From VRUE01 sp035712345 (lineage in GTDB: Bacteria > Actinomycetota > Thermoleophilia > Solirubrobacterales > 70-9): a stretch of DNA of 42,224 nt. How positions within the stretch are numbered: position 1 is the first letter of the stretch; the number at the start of each line of letters is the position of its first letter. The notes under the pieces were generated by a model. It did not search any database, had not been told where the DNA came from, and saw only the letters and a program-made list of their open reading frames with translations. The stretch is from positions 1 to 42,224 of the forward strand of contig DASTAY010000021.1 of assembly GCA_035712345.1 (NCBI GenBank). Direction: 5' to 3'. Shown here one piece after another: positions 8,100 to 16,370 of the stretch. The position numbers and the translations under genes are program-made.

Positions 8100-8184
8100 G
8101 GGCGGGGGACCTCTCGAACTGGCGGATACTCAAAAACGCGGTCCAATTGGACCGCGTTTTGTCAGGGCGAGAGGTCCCCCGCCC
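8100..8184. repeat. Nested-hairpin element E3, between the PBP4-type and patatin genes
   Basis: Outer arms 8100-8116 and 8168-8184 pair perfectly over 17 bp. Inside lies a perfect 28-bp palindrome, 8133-8160, whose half-site is AAAACGCGGTCCAA. The inner unit is offset by 16 nt on the left and 7 nt on the right. The asymmetric nesting resembles elements 2922-3047, 6697-6826 and 37184-37292, but the TTTTTCG core is missing. It lies just upstream of the patatin -10 box, in a divergent promoter region, so a regulatory role fits better than termination. Confidence 0.8.
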
Positions 8185-8228
8185 CGCCCACCTCTGCTCG
8201 CCCGACCCGTCTGGGATAATCCGTGTTT

Positions 8229-9482
8229 ATGGGCAAGGTCGTCGACATCGAGGCCCCGACCCGTCGCAAACGCGGCAAGGGTCGCAAACGCCCGTCCAAG
8301 ACCGCCCTGGTGCTCGGCGGCGGCGGTTTCACCGGCGGGGTCTACGAGATCGGCGCCCTGCGGGCGCTCGACCTGCTGGCGGTCAACAGCACGGTCAACA
8401 ACTTCGACGTCTACGTCGGCACCAGCGCCGGTTCCTTCGTCGCCACGATGCTCGCCAACGGCGTCACGCCCGACGAAATGATGCAGGTGATCAACAAGCG
8501 CGAGCCCTCCGAGTTCGAGGATCTCGATCTCAGCAAGGTCTTGAGGTTCAACTACCTCGGCTTCCTGCAGAAGGCGGCGGTGCTGCCGTTGCGCACGATG
8601 GAGCTGGCGCGTCGGTTGATTCGGATGGGCGACTTCTCGGCGATCGACGTCGGCGTCGGCCTCGCCGAGGCGCTGCCGACGGGCCTCTACTCGAACGCCG
8701 GGATCGCCGACTACGTCCAGCAGTCGCTCAAGGACGCCGGCCGCGTCGACGACTTTCGCCTGCTCGACCACGAGCTCTACCTGACCGCCACCGACCTCGA
8801 CACCTGCGAGCGCCTCGTCTTCGGCGAGCCCGGCTGGGACGACGTGCCGATCTCCAAGGCGGTCGAGTGCTCGACCGCGCTGCCGATCGTCTACAAGCCC
8901 GTCGACCTCAAAGGGCGCCAGCTCGTCGACGGCGGCATCCGCTCGACCACCAACGTCGACATCGCCGTCGAAAAAGGCGCGAAGTTCATCGTCGTGGTGA
9001 ACCCGCTGGTCCCATACGTCAACGACTTCGAGCAGACGATCCCGACGGTGTTCGGCACGCGTGTGCGGCGAGTCTCCGACATGGGCCTGCCCGCGATCGC
9101 CAACCAGACCTTCCGCCTGATCGCTCACGCCCGCCTGCACGAGGCCGTGGCGCGCTGGGAGGAGAAATACCCGGGCGTAGACATCATCCTGGTCGAGCCC
9201 GAGCCCACCGACGAGTTGATGTTCGGCACGCCGATCATGGACTACTCGCGACGGCTGCAGATCGCCCGCCACGGCTTCGAGGCGGTCACCGCAACCCTCG
9301 CCAAGGACTACGACCGCTACAAGGAGATCGCCGAGCGCCACGGCCTCGAGATCTCCGCGCGCCGCGTCCGCCGCGCCGTCGAGCGTGCCGCCGAAGAGGA
9401 GCCGGAGCACAACTCCGCCTGGCGTCGCGTGCTCGAGCAGACGACCGCGACGTTGCTGCGCCAGGCTGGCGAAGCGTCCTGA
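8229..9482 (+). CDS. Patatin-like phospholipase
   Basis: Patatin-family serine hydrolases cleave acyl groups from phospholipids or other lipids with a Ser-Asp dyad. The 417-aa protein has a basic N-terminus (KRGKGRKRP), the glycine-rich oxyanion loop GGGGFTGGVYE (30-40), the nucleophile motif G-T-S66-A-G and the partner aspartate in LVDGGIRSTT (near 237). There is no signal peptide or membrane segment. A GATAAT -10 box (8215-8220) ends 8 nt before ATG 8229, supporting a leaderless mRNA; GTG 8223 is an alternative start that lies too close to the -10. It is convergent with the acyl-CoA ligase, which could re-activate released fatty acids. Confidence 0.9.
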   Translation: MGKVVDIEAPTRRKRGKGRKRPSKTALVLGGGGFTGGVYEIGALRALDLLAVNSTVNNFDVYVGTSAGSFVATMLANGVTPDEMMQVINKREPSEFEDLDLSKVLRFNYLGFLQKAAVLPLRTMELARRLIRMGDFSAIDVGVGLAEALPTGLYSNAGIADYVQQSLKDAGRVDDFRLLDHELYLTATDLDTCERLVFGEPGWDDVPISKAVECSTALPIVYKPVDLKGRQLVDGGIRSTTNVDIAVEKGAKFIVVVNPLVPYVNDFEQTIPTVFGTRVRRVSDMGLPAIANQTFRLIAHARLHEAVARWEEKYPGVDIILVEPEPTDELMFGTPIMDYSRRLQIARHGFEAVTATLAKDYDRYKEIAERHGLEISARRVRRAVERAAEEEPEHNSAWRRVLEQTTATLLRQAGEAS

Positions 9483-9497
9483 GGGGCGAACGGCAGC

Positions 9498-11282
9498 TCA
9501 GCTGCCGTAGAGCTGCTCGATCTCGCCTTGGTGCTTGTCGGTGACGACGGCCCGCTTGACCTTCAGCGTCGGCGTCAGCTCGCCGCTCTCCTGCGAGAGG
9601 TCCCGGGGGAGGATGGCGATCTTCTTGACCTGCTCGACCCGGGCGAATTTCTCGTTGACCTTCGCCAGGTGGGCCTCGATCGCCTCGCGCACCGCGCCGT
9701 TGGCGGCGAGCTGCGCCGGGTCCTCCGGCAACTGGTGCTCCTTGGCGTAAGCGACCGCTTCTTCGGGGTCGAGGGTGACGAGCCCCACCAGGTAGGGACG
9801 GCGATCGCCGACGACGACGCACTGCGATACCAGCGGATGCTGCTTGATTTCGTTCTCGAGGTTGGCGGGGGTGATGTTCTTGCCGCCGGCGGTGATGATG
9901 ATGTCCTTCTTGCGACCGGTGATCGTGATGAAGCCGTCGGCGTCGATCGAGCCGAGGTCGCCGGTGTGCAGCCAGCCGTCCACGATCGTCTCGCGGGTCG
10001 CCTCGTCGTTCTTGTAGTAGCCCTGGAAGACGTTGGGCCCCTTGACCAGGATCTCGCCGTCCTCGGCGATCTTCACCTCGCAGCCCGGGAAGGGCTTGCC
10101 GATCGTGCCGATCTTGAATTCCTCAGGGGTCGAGATCGTCGCCGCGGTCGAGGTCTCGGTCATGCCCCAGCCCTCGAGCACGAGCACCCCCGCGGCGTCG
10201 AAGAAGCGCAGGATGTCGGGGCTGATCGGCGCCGCGCCGGAGACCGCAAGCCGCAGCTTGCCGCCGAACAGGCCGCGGATCTTCGAGAGGACCTGCTTGT
10301 CGGCGAGCTCGTAGCGCTTGCGCAGCAGGAAGCCGGGCCTGCGACCTTCTCGCTCGAGCGCCCGCACCCTGCCGCCGATCCGGATCGACCAGTCGAAGAC
10401 CGCCTTTTTCAGACCGCCCTCTTTCTCCATGCTGCTGGTCGCGAGGGTGTAGATCTTCTCGAAGATGCGCGGCACCGAGGGGAAGTAGGTCGGTTTGACC
10501 TCGGCCAGGTTGGGCATGATCTTCAGCGGGTCGCGCTCCCAGTAGGCGATCGTCGCGCCGAGGTCGAAGCTGCCGAGCTGGATCAGCAGGGCGAAGGAGT
10601 GGGCGAGGGGGAGGTAGAGGTAGGCGATGTCTTCGCCTTCGATCACGCTGTTCTCGTTCACCATGTCGAGCATCGCCCGGTAGTTGCCGTGGCTGATCAC
10701 GCAGCCCTTCGGGGGGCCGGTCGTGCCCGAGGTGTAGATGAAGGTGCAGGTGTCCTCCGGGCCGACGGCCCGCCAGCGCTGCTCCCACTCGGCGGCGTCG
10801 CGGCCGGCGCCGCGCGCCGCGAGGTCGTCGAGTGAGATCGCGTCCTCGCTGGCGCCGGTCATGCGAACGACGTGCTCGAGCAGCGGCAGGCGGTCGCGCA
10901 CGGCGCGGATCTTCTCGATCTGCTCGTCGTCCTCGACGACGACGACCTTCGCGTCGGAGTTCTCCAGCACGTACTGGCACTCCTCGGGCGAGTTCGTCTG
11001 ATAGATCGGGACGACCGTGGCGCCGATCGAGAGCGCGGCGAAGTCGCAGTAGGTCCACTCGGGGCGCGTGTTCGCGAGGATCGAGACTTTGTCGCCCTTG
11101 GCGACCCCCAGGTCGACCAGGCCGAGGGCGAGCCTGCGGACGGTCTCCTCGACCTCGACGAAGCTGCGCTTCACCCACTCCTCGCCGTCCTTGTACATCA
11201 CCGCCGGGGTCTCGCCGTAGAGCTGCGCCGCGCGCGGAAGCAGATCCGCGAGCGTGGTCGAGTTGGTTCCCCGCGCCTCCAC
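9498..11282 (-). CDS. Long-chain fatty acid-CoA ligase (FadD15/ACSL type)
   Basis: This enzyme activates fatty acids to acyl-CoA through an acyl-AMP intermediate. The 594-aa protein has the P-loop-like A3 motif YTSGTTGPPKG, the A5 motif GWGMTETS, the A7-A8 region HTGDLG...GRKKDIIITAGGKNI and a C-terminal catalytic lysine region. Loops such as SVPRIFEKIY mark the long-chain FadD15-like subgroup. The frame is open upstream, but GTG 11282 follows a TAGACT -10 box (11295-11290) by 7 nt, which argues for a leaderless start there. Its stop is 15 nt from the convergent patatin gene. Confidence 0.93.
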   Translation of the reverse strand: MEARGTNSTTLADLLPRAAQLYGETPAVMYKDGEEWVKRSFVEVEETVRRLALGLVDLGVAKGDKVSILANTRPEWTYCDFAALSIGATVVPIYQTNSPEECQYVLENSDAKVVVVEDDEQIEKIRAVRDRLPLLEHVVRMTGASEDAISLDDLAARGAGRDAAEWEQRWRAVGPEDTCTFIYTSGTTGPPKGCVISHGNYRAMLDMVNENSVIEGEDIAYLYLPLAHSFALLIQLGSFDLGATIAYWERDPLKIMPNLAEVKPTYFPSVPRIFEKIYTLATSSMEKEGGLKKAVFDWSIRIGGRVRALEREGRRPGFLLRKRYELADKQVLSKIRGLFGGKLRLAVSGAAPISPDILRFFDAAGVLVLEGWGMTETSTAATISTPEEFKIGTIGKPFPGCEVKIAEDGEILVKGPNVFQGYYKNDEATRETIVDGWLHTGDLGSIDADGFITITGRKKDIIITAGGKNITPANLENEIKQHPLVSQCVVVGDRRPYLVGLVTLDPEEAVAYAKEHQLPEDPAQLAANGAVREAIEAHLAKVNEKFARVEQVKKIAILPRDLSQESGELTPTLKVKRAVVTDKHQGEIEQLYGS

Positions 11283-11338
11283 GGCGGGGAGTCTAATGGA
11301 CGGTGTCGTCCTGGCTGGCTGTGCAGCCGGGCGCCGAG

Positions 11339-11521
11339 CTAGGCGGCGGAGGCCCGCCGCCGGCCCTGCCGTTCGATCTGGCGCAGCGAGGTCTGGAAGA
11401 GCGACTTGTCGATCCGCCCATGGAAGATCGGCACGTTCATCTCCACGCATTTGCCGATCACCTCCTGCCGTTTCATGCGCAGCTCGTCGGCAAGCTCGGA
11501 CGGGGTGAGGTGATTGGCCAC
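11339..11521 (-). CDS. Small protein resembling the IF-2 N-terminal helix domain
   Basis: A 60-aa basic protein starting MANHLTPSELADELRMKR. Residues 5-40 read like the small helical domain found at the N-terminus of translation factor IF-2 and in some DNA-binding folds (LADELRMKRQEVIGKCVEMNVPIF). The assignment is weak. GTG 11521 has a GGGAGG ribosome-binding site 7-8 nt upstream. It lies between the acyl-CoA ligase and the divergent DsbA-like gene. The tail is basic (RQGRRRASAA). It could be a nucleic-acid-binding regulator; its function is unknown. Confidence 0.65.
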   Translation of the reverse strand: MANHLTPSELADELRMKRQEVIGKCVEMNVPIFHGRIDKSLFQTSLRQIERQGRRRASAA

Positions 11522-11590
11522 GCGGACCTCCCAGGTAGTCGAAATCGGGTACTCCCAGTCTTACCCCGGGGGCCCGGGCGTGTCAACCGC

Positions 11591-11596
11591 GATAAT
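11591..11596 (+). promoter_or_regulatory. -10 box for a leaderless DsbA-like mRNA
   Basis: GATAAT at 11591-11596 ends 7 nt before ATG 11604, the same geometry as the patatin box at 8215-8220. No ribosome-binding site is visible. This decides the start codon: the frame is open back to 11514, but the extra N-terminal residues would lie upstream of the promoter. Confidence 0.65.
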
Positions 11597-11603
11597 TGCC
11601 CCG

Positions 11604-12329
11604 ATGTCCGAAGCAGCCGTAACGCCGATCCCCCGCCGCGGCAGGATCTGGGTGGCCGTCCTCCTCGGCCTGGCGCTCTTCGGCCTCGGCTACGCGATCG
11701 TCCAGATCTCGACCCGTAAGGCCGCCCGCGACGTGGTTCACGTCGAGGGCATCGCCAACGCCCAGGAAATCTTCGGCGGCGTGCCGCAGGAAGAAGATCG
11801 GCTGGGATCCTCGGACGCCCCGGTCTCGATCCAGGTCTTCAACGACCTGCAGTGCGGCAACTGCCGCGAAGACTTCCTCCAGACCATCCCGCCGTTGGTC
11901 AACGGCCGGGTGCGCCCCGGCGACGTGAAGCTGCTGATGCGCCACTACTCGGTTGCCGAAAACGCGCTCGAGCTCGGCTTCTTCGGCGCCGAAGCGGCGG
12001 CGCAGCAGGGCTACGGCTGGCAGTACACCTACCTCTTCTTCCGCAACCAGGAGGAGGCCAAGCGGCTCGGCATCGACAACGAGTTCATGGCCTCGATCGC
12101 CGGCTCGATCGGCGAGCTGGACGTGCCGGAATGGCAGCGCTACCTGGACAGCCAGGGTGGCTCGGGCGGGGCGATCGCGAAGAAGCTGGAAGCCGACGAA
12201 GAACTCGGCACCAAGCTCGGCATCCGCACCGAAATGGCGACGATCCTCACCGGCCCCGGAGGCACCCGCACCCTGCAGGACGGTCCCTCGCTCAGCCAGA
12301 TCGAAGCGGCGATCGAAGCGGTGAGCTGA
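11604..12329 (+). CDS. Membrane-anchored DsbA-like thioredoxin-fold protein
   Basis: Extracytoplasmic thiol-disulfide oxidoreductases of this type form or reshuffle disulfides in exported proteins. The 241-aa product has a single N-terminal membrane anchor (about 15-34, WVAVLLGLALFGLGYAIV) and then a DsbA-like domain with the active-site motif C84-G-N-C87 after VQVFNDLQ-type sequence. The DsbA helical insertion (LELGFFGAEAAAQQGYGWQY) follows. Its 3' end overlaps the convergent FAD oxidoreductase by 38 bp. Confidence 0.85.
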   Translation: MSEAAVTPIPRRGRIWVAVLLGLALFGLGYAIVQISTRKAARDVVHVEGIANAQEIFGGVPQEEDRLGSSDAPVSIQVFNDLQCGNCREDFLQTIPPLVNGRVRPGDVKLLMRHYSVAENALELGFFGAEAAAQQGYGWQYTYLFFRNQEEAKRLGIDNEFMASIAGSIGELDVPEWQRYLDSQGGSGGAIAKKLEADEELGTKLGIRTEMATILTGPGGTRTLQDGPSLSQIEAAIEAVS

Positions 12330-13473
12330 GGGCGAGGCGGCTCGCCTCGACTGCGCTCGCCCAGGAGACCTCCGAGAGCAGGCCGGGCGCGGCGACCATG
12401 TCGCCGGCGAGGTAGACGCCGTCGCCGCGATCGACCGCCGGGCGGTCGCGCCAGCTGGAGCCGGGATAGTCGAGCGGCCCCGTGCGCGCCGCCATCGCCT
12501 GGCGTCGTCGCCAGGTCTCGCGCCCGCGCCAGTCCGGCAAGGCGGCGTCGAGCAGCCGGTCGAGCCGCAGGGCCGTCGCCTCGTTGCTTTCGCCGGGGCG
12601 GACCGGGAGCTGCGCCTGGACCAGCTCCTCGCCCTGCGGGGCCAGCGAGGGGTCGGGGGCGCTGAAGCGCTCGATCCAGCCGGCCTCATCGAGGTCGGAG
12701 ACGATGAAGGGATCGCCGCGGCGGTGGCGGAGCCCGAGGTCGATGCAAACCGTGTCCCCGGCCGGCCAGGCGAGGGATTCGTCGCCGAGCAGCTCGCGCG
12801 CCTGAGGGAGCTCGGTGGCGAGGATCGTCGGGCCCTCGTCGGGCAGGGCATCGACGCGCTGGCCGGTCTCGATTTGCACGCCGAGCTGCCGCACGCGCCC
12901 TGCCAGCGAGGAGACCAGGGCGCTCCAGCCGCCGATCAGGTAACGCGCGGTCGGCGGGGGGCTGAGCAGCACCCGCACGGAGTGGCGCCAGACGAAGGCG
13001 GCCGAGAGCTCTCCGGGGTCGTGGTGGAAGGTGTAGACGCCGGCGGCGGCGGAAAGCATCTCGGCGGTGCGCGCGTCGCTGTGGGCGGTGGCCCAGCTGC
13101 GGAAGTCGACGTCGACCGGCGCCTCGCGCCCGCGCAGGCGGAGCACCGCGGGGATCGTGCCGAGCGGCGGCGTACGCCGCACCTTGCCGCGCCAGCGGAA
13201 GCGGATCCCCGACAGGGGCGGGCCGGCGTAGTCGGGCAGCAGCCCGCGCTCGGCCAGCCAGGCCCAGAAAGGCCCGTCCCGGTAGATGACGTGGGGGCCG
13301 AGGTTTGCCTTGTAGGGGCCGCTCTTGCTGCGCGCGCGACCGCCCAGCTCCTCGTGGGCCTCGAGCAACCGGACCTTGCGACCCCCCTCGGCACAGGCGA
13401 TCGCCGCCGTCAGGCCGGCTAGGCCGCCGCCGACGATGGTGACCGCGCCGCCGTTGCTCCGATCCGTGCTCAT
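12292..13473 (-). CDS. FAD-dependent oxidoreductase, phytoene dehydrogenase/amine oxidase-like
   Basis: A 393-aa flavoprotein with the Rossmann motif VTIVGGGLAGLTAAIACAEG (about 11-30), the second FAD-binding segment LLEAHEELGGRARS and the C-terminal FAD-contact motif GDGVYLAGDMVAAPGLL. This layout is that of NAD(P)-binding phytoene-desaturase/protoporphyrinogen-oxidase-like enzymes; the substrate is unknown. ATG 13473 has a strong AGGAGG ribosome-binding site, unlike most genes here. It is divergent from the MocR regulator (start 13540), which may control it. The 3' end overlaps the DsbA-like gene by 38 bp on the opposite strand. Confidence 0.85.
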   Translation of the reverse strand: MSTDRSNGGAVTIVGGGLAGLTAAIACAEGGRKVRLLEAHEELGGRARSKSGPYKANLGPHVIYRDGPFWAWLAERGLLPDYAGPPLSGIRFRWRGKVRRTPPLGTIPAVLRLRGREAPVDVDFRSWATAHSDARTAEMLSAAAGVYTFHHDPGELSAAFVWRHSVRVLLSPPPTARYLIGGWSALVSSLAGRVRQLGVQIETGQRVDALPDEGPTILATELPQARELLGDESLAWPAGDTVCIDLGLRHRRGDPFIVSDLDEAGWIERFSAPDPSLAPQGEELVQAQLPVRPGESNEATALRLDRLLDAALPDWRGRETWRRRQAMAARTGPLDYPGSSWRDRPAVDRGDGVYLAGDMVAAPGLLSEVSWASAVEASRLALSSPLRSPLRSG

Positions 13474-13514
13474 AGCGCCTCCTGGCCGTTGGGTCAGACG
13501 GACTCTAGGGATCC

Positions 13515-13562
13515 ACTGGCCCGATATACAGTTCCAGTAGTGACCTCGTTCAACGGGCCAGT
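13515..13562. promoter_or_regulatory. Inverted repeats over the mocR promoter and start
   Basis: ACTGGCCCG (13515-13523) and CGGGCCAGT (13554-13562) are perfect 9-bp inverted repeats flanking the -10 box TATACA (13525-13530) and the GTG start at 13540. A further CCAGT half-site (13534-13538) pairs with ACTGG at 13515-13519. This is a plausible operator for MocR autoregulation and for control of the divergent FAD oxidoreductase. Confidence 0.55.
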
Positions 13563-14937
13563 TGGCGGTCTCGGTGTGCTGGTCGAGCTCGAGCGGGATG
13601 CCGAGCTGCCGCTGCACGAGCAGATCGAGCGATCGATCCGCGAGGGCATCCAGGCGGGTCGCCTCGCCGTCGGCACGCGGCTGCCGTCCAGCCGGGCACT
13701 CGCCGCTGAGCTGGGCGTCTCGCGTGGCGTCGTCACCGAGGCCTACGGCCAGCTGGCCGCGGAGGGCTACCTGCTCAGCCGGCAGGGCGCGCCGGTGCGG
13801 GTGGCGCGAACCGTGCGTGCCGCCGGGAGTCGCCCGCCCGCCCGCTCGCTGCTGCCGGGCTTCGCCTACCACTTCCATCCCGGCCTGCCGGACCTGGCCG
13901 GCTTTCCGCGCGATCGCTGGTTGCGTTCGCTGCGCGCCGCCTGGCAGCGGGCGCCACTCAATGCGGTCGGCTACCCGGACCCACGCGGCGTCCCCGTCCT
14001 GCGCGAGGCCCTCGCCGAGTACCTGGGCCGGGTGCGGGGCGCCGCGGCCGAGCCCGAGCAGACGCTGATCTGCACCGGCTTCGCCCAGGCCTTCTCGTTG
14101 CTCTGTCGCTGGCTCGCCGGTCAGGGCGTCGAGCGGGTGGCGCTCGAGGACCCCGGCTGGCACCCGCATCGGCTGATCGTCGAACAGGCCGGGCTCGATG
14201 TGGCGCCGGTCGCGGTCGACGCGGAGGGCATCCAGGTCGAGGCGCTGGAGCGCACGGGGGCGAGCGCCGTCGTCGTCACGCCCGCCCATCAGTTCCCGAC
14301 CGGCGCCGTGCTCAGCCGCGAGCGCCGCGCCGCGCTGGTCGAGTGGGCCGAGGAGGGGGAGAGGCTGATCGTCGAGGACGACTTCGACGCCGAGTACCGC
14401 TACGACGGCAGCGGCCTCGGCGCCGTGCAGGGGCTGGCGCCCGAACGCGTCGCCTACATCGGCTCGGCGAGCAAGCGGCTGACGCCGGGGATGCGGCTCG
14501 GCTGGGCCCTCCTGCCCTCCTGGATCGCCTGGCCGCTGATCGGGGCGAAGGCGGTCGAGGACAGCGGCTCGGAGGCGATCGGCCAGCTCGCCCTGCACGA
14601 CTTCATCGTCCGCGGCGAGCTCGATCGCCACATTCGCCGCATGCGGGCGCGCTATGGACAGCGCCGCGAAGCTCTGCTCGCGGCGCTGGCGTCGCATCTG
14701 CCGTCCGCACGGCCCTCGGCGGGCGCGGCCGGACTCTTCGAGCTGGTCGAGCTGCCCGAGGGGACCGACGAGGCGGCGCTGGTAGCCGCCGCGGCCGGGT
14801 GCGGCGTCGGAGTCGAGAGCCTGGCGCTGCATCGCTACGCGTCGGCGGGCCCGCCCGGCCTCGTCCTCGGCTTCGCCTGCCTCTCAGAGGCCGCGATAGA
14901 GCACGGCGTCCGTCTTCTCGGCGAGCTCGCCCGGTGA
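13540..14937 (+). CDS. MocR-family transcriptional regulator (GntR HTH plus aminotransferase-like domain)
   Basis: MocR/PdxR regulators fuse a winged-helix GntR domain to a PLP-binding class I aminotransferase fold and often control vitamin B6, GABA or taurine genes. The 465-aa protein has the HTH at about 18-80 (LPLHEQIERSIREGIQAGRL, then LPSSRALAAELGVSRGVV) and the PLP lysine at Lys312 in GSASKRLTPGMRLGW. GTG 13540 is chosen because the -10 box TATACA ends 9 nt before it; the frame is open further upstream to 13489. The next gene encodes a PdxH domain that makes PLP, so a PdxR-like role is a reasonable inference. Confidence 0.9.
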   Translation: MTSFNGPVGGLGVLVELERDAELPLHEQIERSIREGIQAGRLAVGTRLPSSRALAAELGVSRGVVTEAYGQLAAEGYLLSRQGAPVRVARTVRAAGSRPPARSLLPGFAYHFHPGLPDLAGFPRDRWLRSLRAAWQRAPLNAVGYPDPRGVPVLREALAEYLGRVRGAAAEPEQTLICTGFAQAFSLLCRWLAGQGVERVALEDPGWHPHRLIVEQAGLDVAPVAVDAEGIQVEALERTGASAVVVTPAHQFPTGAVLSRERRAALVEWAEEGERLIVEDDFDAEYRYDGSGLGAVQGLAPERVAYIGSASKRLTPGMRLGWALLPSWIAWPLIGAKAVEDSGSEAIGQLALHDFIVRGELDRHIRRMRARYGQRREALLAALASHLPSARPSAGAAGLFELVELPEGTDEAALVAAAAGCGVGVESLALHRYASAGPPGLVLGFACLSEAAIEHGVRLLGELAR

Positions 14938-15002
14938 CGTGACGTCGCTTGTGCACCCCGTGGAGCCCATCGACGACGGGCAAGTCCTAGGATGCCGCGA
15001 CG

Positions 15003-16073
15003 ATGAGTACCGAGCAGCCGACCACTGCGATCGTCACCTGCATGGACGCGCGCCTCGACGCGGCCGACTTCCTCGCTGAGTGGCCAGAGGCGGTGCACGT
15101 GATCCGCACGGCCGGCGGGCGGGTGACCGACGATGTGATGCGCTCCCTCGCCGCATCCTGCGCGCTCGGGACGCGACGGGTGCTGGTCATGCACCACACC
15201 GACTGCGCGATGGCTGCGCACAGCGAGGAGCAGATCCGCGCGCTGCTGCCGCCCGGCCCGCAGCCGGAGATCGACTTCCTCACCATCGCCGACCCGCTCG
15301 AGGCGCTCATCCGCGACGTTCACGCCGTGCGCAGCTCGACCCTGCTGCCCCCGGAGGTCGAGGTGCATGGCCTGATCTTCGACCTCGACGCAAGGAGGGC
15401 CGAGGAAGTCGAGATCGGCGACTCGGTTGAGAACCTGGCGGAGATGCGCCGCGAGTATCGGCGCGCGGGCCTCGACGAGGGCTGGCTCGCCGGCACGTGG
15501 CTCGAGCAGTTCACGCTCTGGTTCGACGAGGCCAAGGCGAGCGGCAAGATCGTCGAGCCCAACGCCATGGTCTTCGCCACCGCAGGCTCGGACGGACGCC
15601 CCTCGGCCCGCACCGTGCTGCTCAAGGCGATCGACGAGCGCGGGCTCGTCCTCTACACCAACCTGCGCTCGCGCAAGGGGCAGGCGGCGAGGGAGAACCC
15701 GTGGGGCTGCGTCGTCTTCCCCTGGCAGCCGATCGAGCGGCAGGTGATCGTCGCTGGCGCGATCGAGCCGCTCGCCGCCGAGGAGGCAGACGCCTACTTC
15801 GCCTCCCGTCCCTACGGCGCTCGCATCGGCGCCCTGGCCAGCCCCCAGTCGCAGCCGATCGCCGACCGCTCGGTTTTGGAATCGGCGCGCGAGGAGCTGG
15901 AAGCCCGCTATCCACCCGACGGCGAGGTCCCCCGCCCAGAGCACTGGAGCGGCCTGCGCCTCCTCCCGGAAACCGTCGAGTTCTGGCAGGGGCGCCCCAA
16001 CCGCCTCCACGATCGCCTCCTATTCCGCCGCGAGGACACGGGCGATTGGCGCGTCGAGCGCCTCGCCCCGTAG
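15003..16073 (+). CDS. Fusion of a beta-carbonic anhydrase domain and pyridoxamine 5'-phosphate oxidase (PdxH)
   Basis: The N-terminal part (about 1-136) is an Rv1284-type beta-carbonic anhydrase: C13-M-D15-A-R, then RTAGGRVTDDVMRSL, then H65-T-D-C68, ending VHGLIFDLDARRAEEV. Zinc ligands Cys13, His65 and Cys68 and the Asp15/Arg17 pair are all kept. The C-terminal part (about 140-356) is a full-length PdxH, the FMN enzyme that oxidises PMP/PNP to PLP: RTVLLKAIDERGLVLYTN, SRKGQ, VEFWQGRPNRLHDRL and the terminal WRVERLAP. A TAGGAT -10 box (14988-14993) lies 9 nt before the ATG. The gene follows the MocR regulator. The frame is continuous, with no sign of frameshift. Confidence 0.93.
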   Translation: MSTEQPTTAIVTCMDARLDAADFLAEWPEAVHVIRTAGGRVTDDVMRSLAASCALGTRRVLVMHHTDCAMAAHSEEQIRALLPPGPQPEIDFLTIADPLEALIRDVHAVRSSTLLPPEVEVHGLIFDLDARRAEEVEIGDSVENLAEMRREYRRAGLDEGWLAGTWLEQFTLWFDEAKASGKIVEPNAMVFATAGSDGRPSARTVLLKAIDERGLVLYTNLRSRKGQAARENPWGCVVFPWQPIERQVIVAGAIEPLAAEEADAYFASRPYGARIGALASPQSQPIADRSVLESAREELEARYPPDGEVPRPEHWSGLRLLPETVEFWQGRPNRLHDRLLFRREDTGDWRVERLAP

Positions 16074-16127
16074 GCTTTTCCTCGCCACCGGAGCCGCTCA
16101 GAGAGAGTCCGCTAAGGGATTAACCAT

Positions 16128-16133
16128 TATACT
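16128..16133 (+). promoter_or_regulatory. -10 box of the Phd/VapC operon
   Basis: TATACT at 16128-16133 ends 6 nt before the antitoxin ATG (16140), with no ribosome-binding site. It sits in a notably A+T-rich patch (TTAACCATTATACTG) in otherwise very G+C-rich DNA. The antitoxin may bind over this box to repress the operon, as is usual for Phd proteins. Confidence 0.65.
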
Positions 16134-16139
16134 GTCCAT

Positions 16140-16367
16140 ATGACCAAACAAGTGACCGCAACGGAGGCGAAGGCGAGGATCCTTCGTCTTCTCGATGACG
16201 CCGCCGGCGGCGAGGAGATCGAGATCACCCGCCACGGCCGTCCGGTTGCCCGCCTCGTGCCCCCGTCCGGCGCACGCTCCTTGAAGGGATCGTTCGAGGG
16301 GGTGGCGATGAGCGCGGTCGAGGAGCAGCAGCTGTTCTCCACCGGCGAGCGTTGGAACGCCGGATAG
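16140..16367 (+). CDS. Phd/YefM-family antitoxin
   Basis: A 75-aa antitoxin that should bind and neutralise the adjacent PIN-domain toxin and repress their shared promoter. The N-terminal half has the Phd/YefM fold pattern (VTATEAKARILRLLDDAAGG, then EIEITRHGRPVARLVP). The C-terminal part (about 45-75) is less conserved and would wrap around the toxin. The stop is 3 nt before the toxin GTG. This is a type II toxin-antitoxin pair of the Phd-VapC combination. Confidence 0.9.
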   Translation: MTKQVTATEAKARILRLLDDAAGGEEIEITRHGRPVARLVPPSGARSLKGSFEGVAMSAVEEQQLFSTGERWNAG

Positions 16368-16370
16368 CCC

